A stretch of 6,513 nucleotides of DNA from Pseudomonadota bacterium (lineage in GTDB: Bacteria; Pseudomonadota; Alphaproteobacteria; Rhizobiales; Xanthobacteraceae). The stretch spans positions 1 to 6,513 of the forward strand of contig JAJYAH010000408.1 of the NCBI GenBank assembly GCA_021779635.1, written 5' to 3'. Under the pieces are notes generated by a model, which saw only the letters and a list, made by a program, of their open reading frames with translations, searched no databases and was not told the origin of the DNA. Made by a program: the position numbers and the translations under genes. Each line of letters opens with the position of its first letter. Position 1 is the stretch's first letter. Positions 5,654 through 6,513 of this stretch are shown in pieces.

Positions 5654-6448
5654 TCAGCTTCGCCCCTTGACCCGGAAGATCACCGGCAGAGTGAAATTCA
5701 GTCCCTCGTCGGCGACGCGCGGCGGAGGCATCGGCACCGGATCGGATTTTCGCACCATGGCGAGCGCGGCTTCGTCGAAGGCAGCGTCGCCTGATCCCTT
5801 GACGATGCTGGCCGAGAGCACGTGCCCCATCCGGTCAAGCGCGAAGCTGACAAGGATCTCGGCGCCCTTTTGCGAGCGCTCCGCGGGATAGCGCTTGTGC
5901 TTGTCGAGATGAGCGATCAGTTCCTTCTGCCAGCTCGCACGCATGCGCTGCAGGCTTTCTCCGGTGCCTTGCACCGGAGCGACCGAACGCGGGCCTTCCG
6001 GAACGGCCTCGGTGCTGGGCGTGGCGGTCGCTTCGGCGGCGACGGATTCCGTTGAGGCCGAGGTTTCGACCGCGGCGACCTTGGGATCGTCTTCCTTGGG
6101 CTTCTTCGAATCGTTCGGCGCCACCACCCGATCGGGATCCTCGGTTTCGGTCGGCACTTCCTTGGGCAGTTCCGTTTCCTTGACCTCGGTCTTTTGCTCG
6201 GCCAGCGCCGGCGAAGCGACTGACGCATCGGCGTCCGGACCGGGCGGCAGATCGGTGGCTTCAAGGTGCGGCGATTCCATCTCCAGTCCGACCTCGATCG
6301 CGGGCGCGCCCAGCGAATCGTCCGGATCGTCGTTCTGCAGATGCACGACCGCCAGCGCCACGCCGCTGACATGAAGTGCGAGCGCAGCCACGGCCGCGAG
6401 AATCCACAGCCGCCGGGAAGGTTTTTGCTCCGTGTTGAGGTCGGACAT
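5654..6448 (-). CDS. tonB: TonB family energy transducer
   Basis: This 264-residue protein has the TonB layout. It has a short cytoplasmic tail (1-13), one membrane segment (about 14-36, with H26 in ALHVSG where TonB proteins carry a functional histidine), a long periplasmic linker (about 38-165) and a C-terminal TonB domain (about 172-262). That domain shows HKRYPAERSQKG (Y187, P188), VSFALDRMGHVLSASIVKGSG and FDEAALAMVRKSDPVPMPPP, all characteristic. TonB passes proton-motive energy from ExbB-ExbD to outer-membrane receptors for iron chelates and similar ligands. The linker is strongly acidic (about 30 Asp/Glu to 9 Lys/Arg) and lacks the regular Lys-Pro repeats of enteric TonB. The frame stays open to the window edge, but ATG 6448 fits the N-terminus and follows a weak GAGAG. 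Which receptors it serves is unknown. Confidence 0.88.
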   Translation of the reverse strand: MSDLNTEQKPSRRLWILAAVAALALHVSGVALAVVHLQNDDPDDSLGAPAIEVGLEMESPHLEATDLPPGPDADASVASPALAEQKTEVKETELPKEVPTETEDPDRVVAPNDSKKPKEDDPKVAAVETSASTESVAAEATATPSTEAVPEGPRSVAPVQGTGESLQRMRASWQKELIAHLDKHKRYPAERSQKGAEILVSFALDRMGHVLSASIVKGSGDAAFDEAALAMVRKSDPVPMPPPRVADEGLNFTLPVIFRVKGRS

Positions 6449-6465
6449 CTCGCTCTCGCCGGCGC

Positions 6466-6513
6466 TCAGGGTTTGGGGCTTAGCGGCGCCGGCGGCGATT
6501 GCGCCGCATCCGG
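6466..6513 (-). CDS. C-terminal end of a gene upstream of tonB, possibly exbD (partial)
   Basis: Reading the minus strand inward from the window edge, one frame gives PDAAQSPPAPLSPKP and then TGA at 6466-6468, which is 17 bases before the tonB ATG. This spacing is typical of co-transcribed genes, and exbD commonly precedes tonB in these bacteria. The visible residues are only a proline-rich tail without diagnostic motifs, so the exbD call rests on position alone. A second frame is also open through the edge, but it is the tonB frame itself. Confidence 0.35.
   Translation of the reverse strand, partial: PDAAQSPPAPLSPKP

Noticed and set aside
5587..5661. Terminator between the converging genes
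   Set aside because: Only weak stems are present: GGGCC (5587-5591) with GGCCC (5605-5609), and GAAGC (5644-5648) with GCTTC (5657-5661). Each has five pairs, neither has a T run, and the second overlaps the tonB coding end.
1..6513. tRNA, rRNA, integrase, attachment site or insertion sequence
   Set aside because: No tRNA-like fold, transposase or integrase motif, or terminal duplication was seen; base composition and codon use look even throughout.

Overview
The window looks like chromosomal DNA from an alphaproteobacterium of the Bradyrhizobium / Rhodopseudomonas / Nitrobacteraceae group. The evidence is high GC, strongly G/C-ending codons, and several intergenic palindromic repeats of the kinds scattered through those genomes. 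One of these gives the familiar spurious peptides [11 protein letters not shown] and [11 protein letters not shown]. The genus is inferred from memory; no search was run.

Layout. Bases 1-419 hold no convincing gene: a C-rich repeat fragment, a small perfect inverted repeat (113-127) and a large palindrome (166-254). A plus-strand series follows: an IlvD/Edd sugar-acid dehydratase close to D-xylonate dehydratase (420-2228), a DHRS6/BDH2-like short-chain dehydrogenase (SDR, 2337-3071), a second classical SDR (3219-3965) and a GFA/CENP-V zinc protein (3991-4383). Then come a membrane site-2 protease of family M50 (4435-5121) and a small unrecognised protein with a C-terminal membrane segment (5158-5580), both apparently starting with TTG. 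On the minus strand, converging on these, are a TonB family energy transducer (5654-6448) and the last codons of a gene upstream of it, plausibly exbD (6466-6513).

How the genes may work together. The dehydratase turns an aldonic acid into a 2-keto-3-deoxy acid. Two NAD-type SDRs immediately downstream could supply a sugar dehydrogenase and/or a 2-keto-3-deoxy acid dehydrogenase, as in the non-phosphorylative oxidative routes known for pentoses, L-fucose and L-rhamnose. No aldolase, hydrolase, lactonase, transporter or regulator is in view, so the substrate is open. The M50 protease, small membrane protein and TonB gene look like unrelated housekeeping or envelope genes.

The most unusual feature is the intergenic DNA. 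The gap before each of the first three genes carries a different long palindrome, yet all three begin with GTCAT and end with ATGAC. The first also shows a compensatory base-pair swap between its two arms. I see no new defence, mobile or RNA-guided system here.
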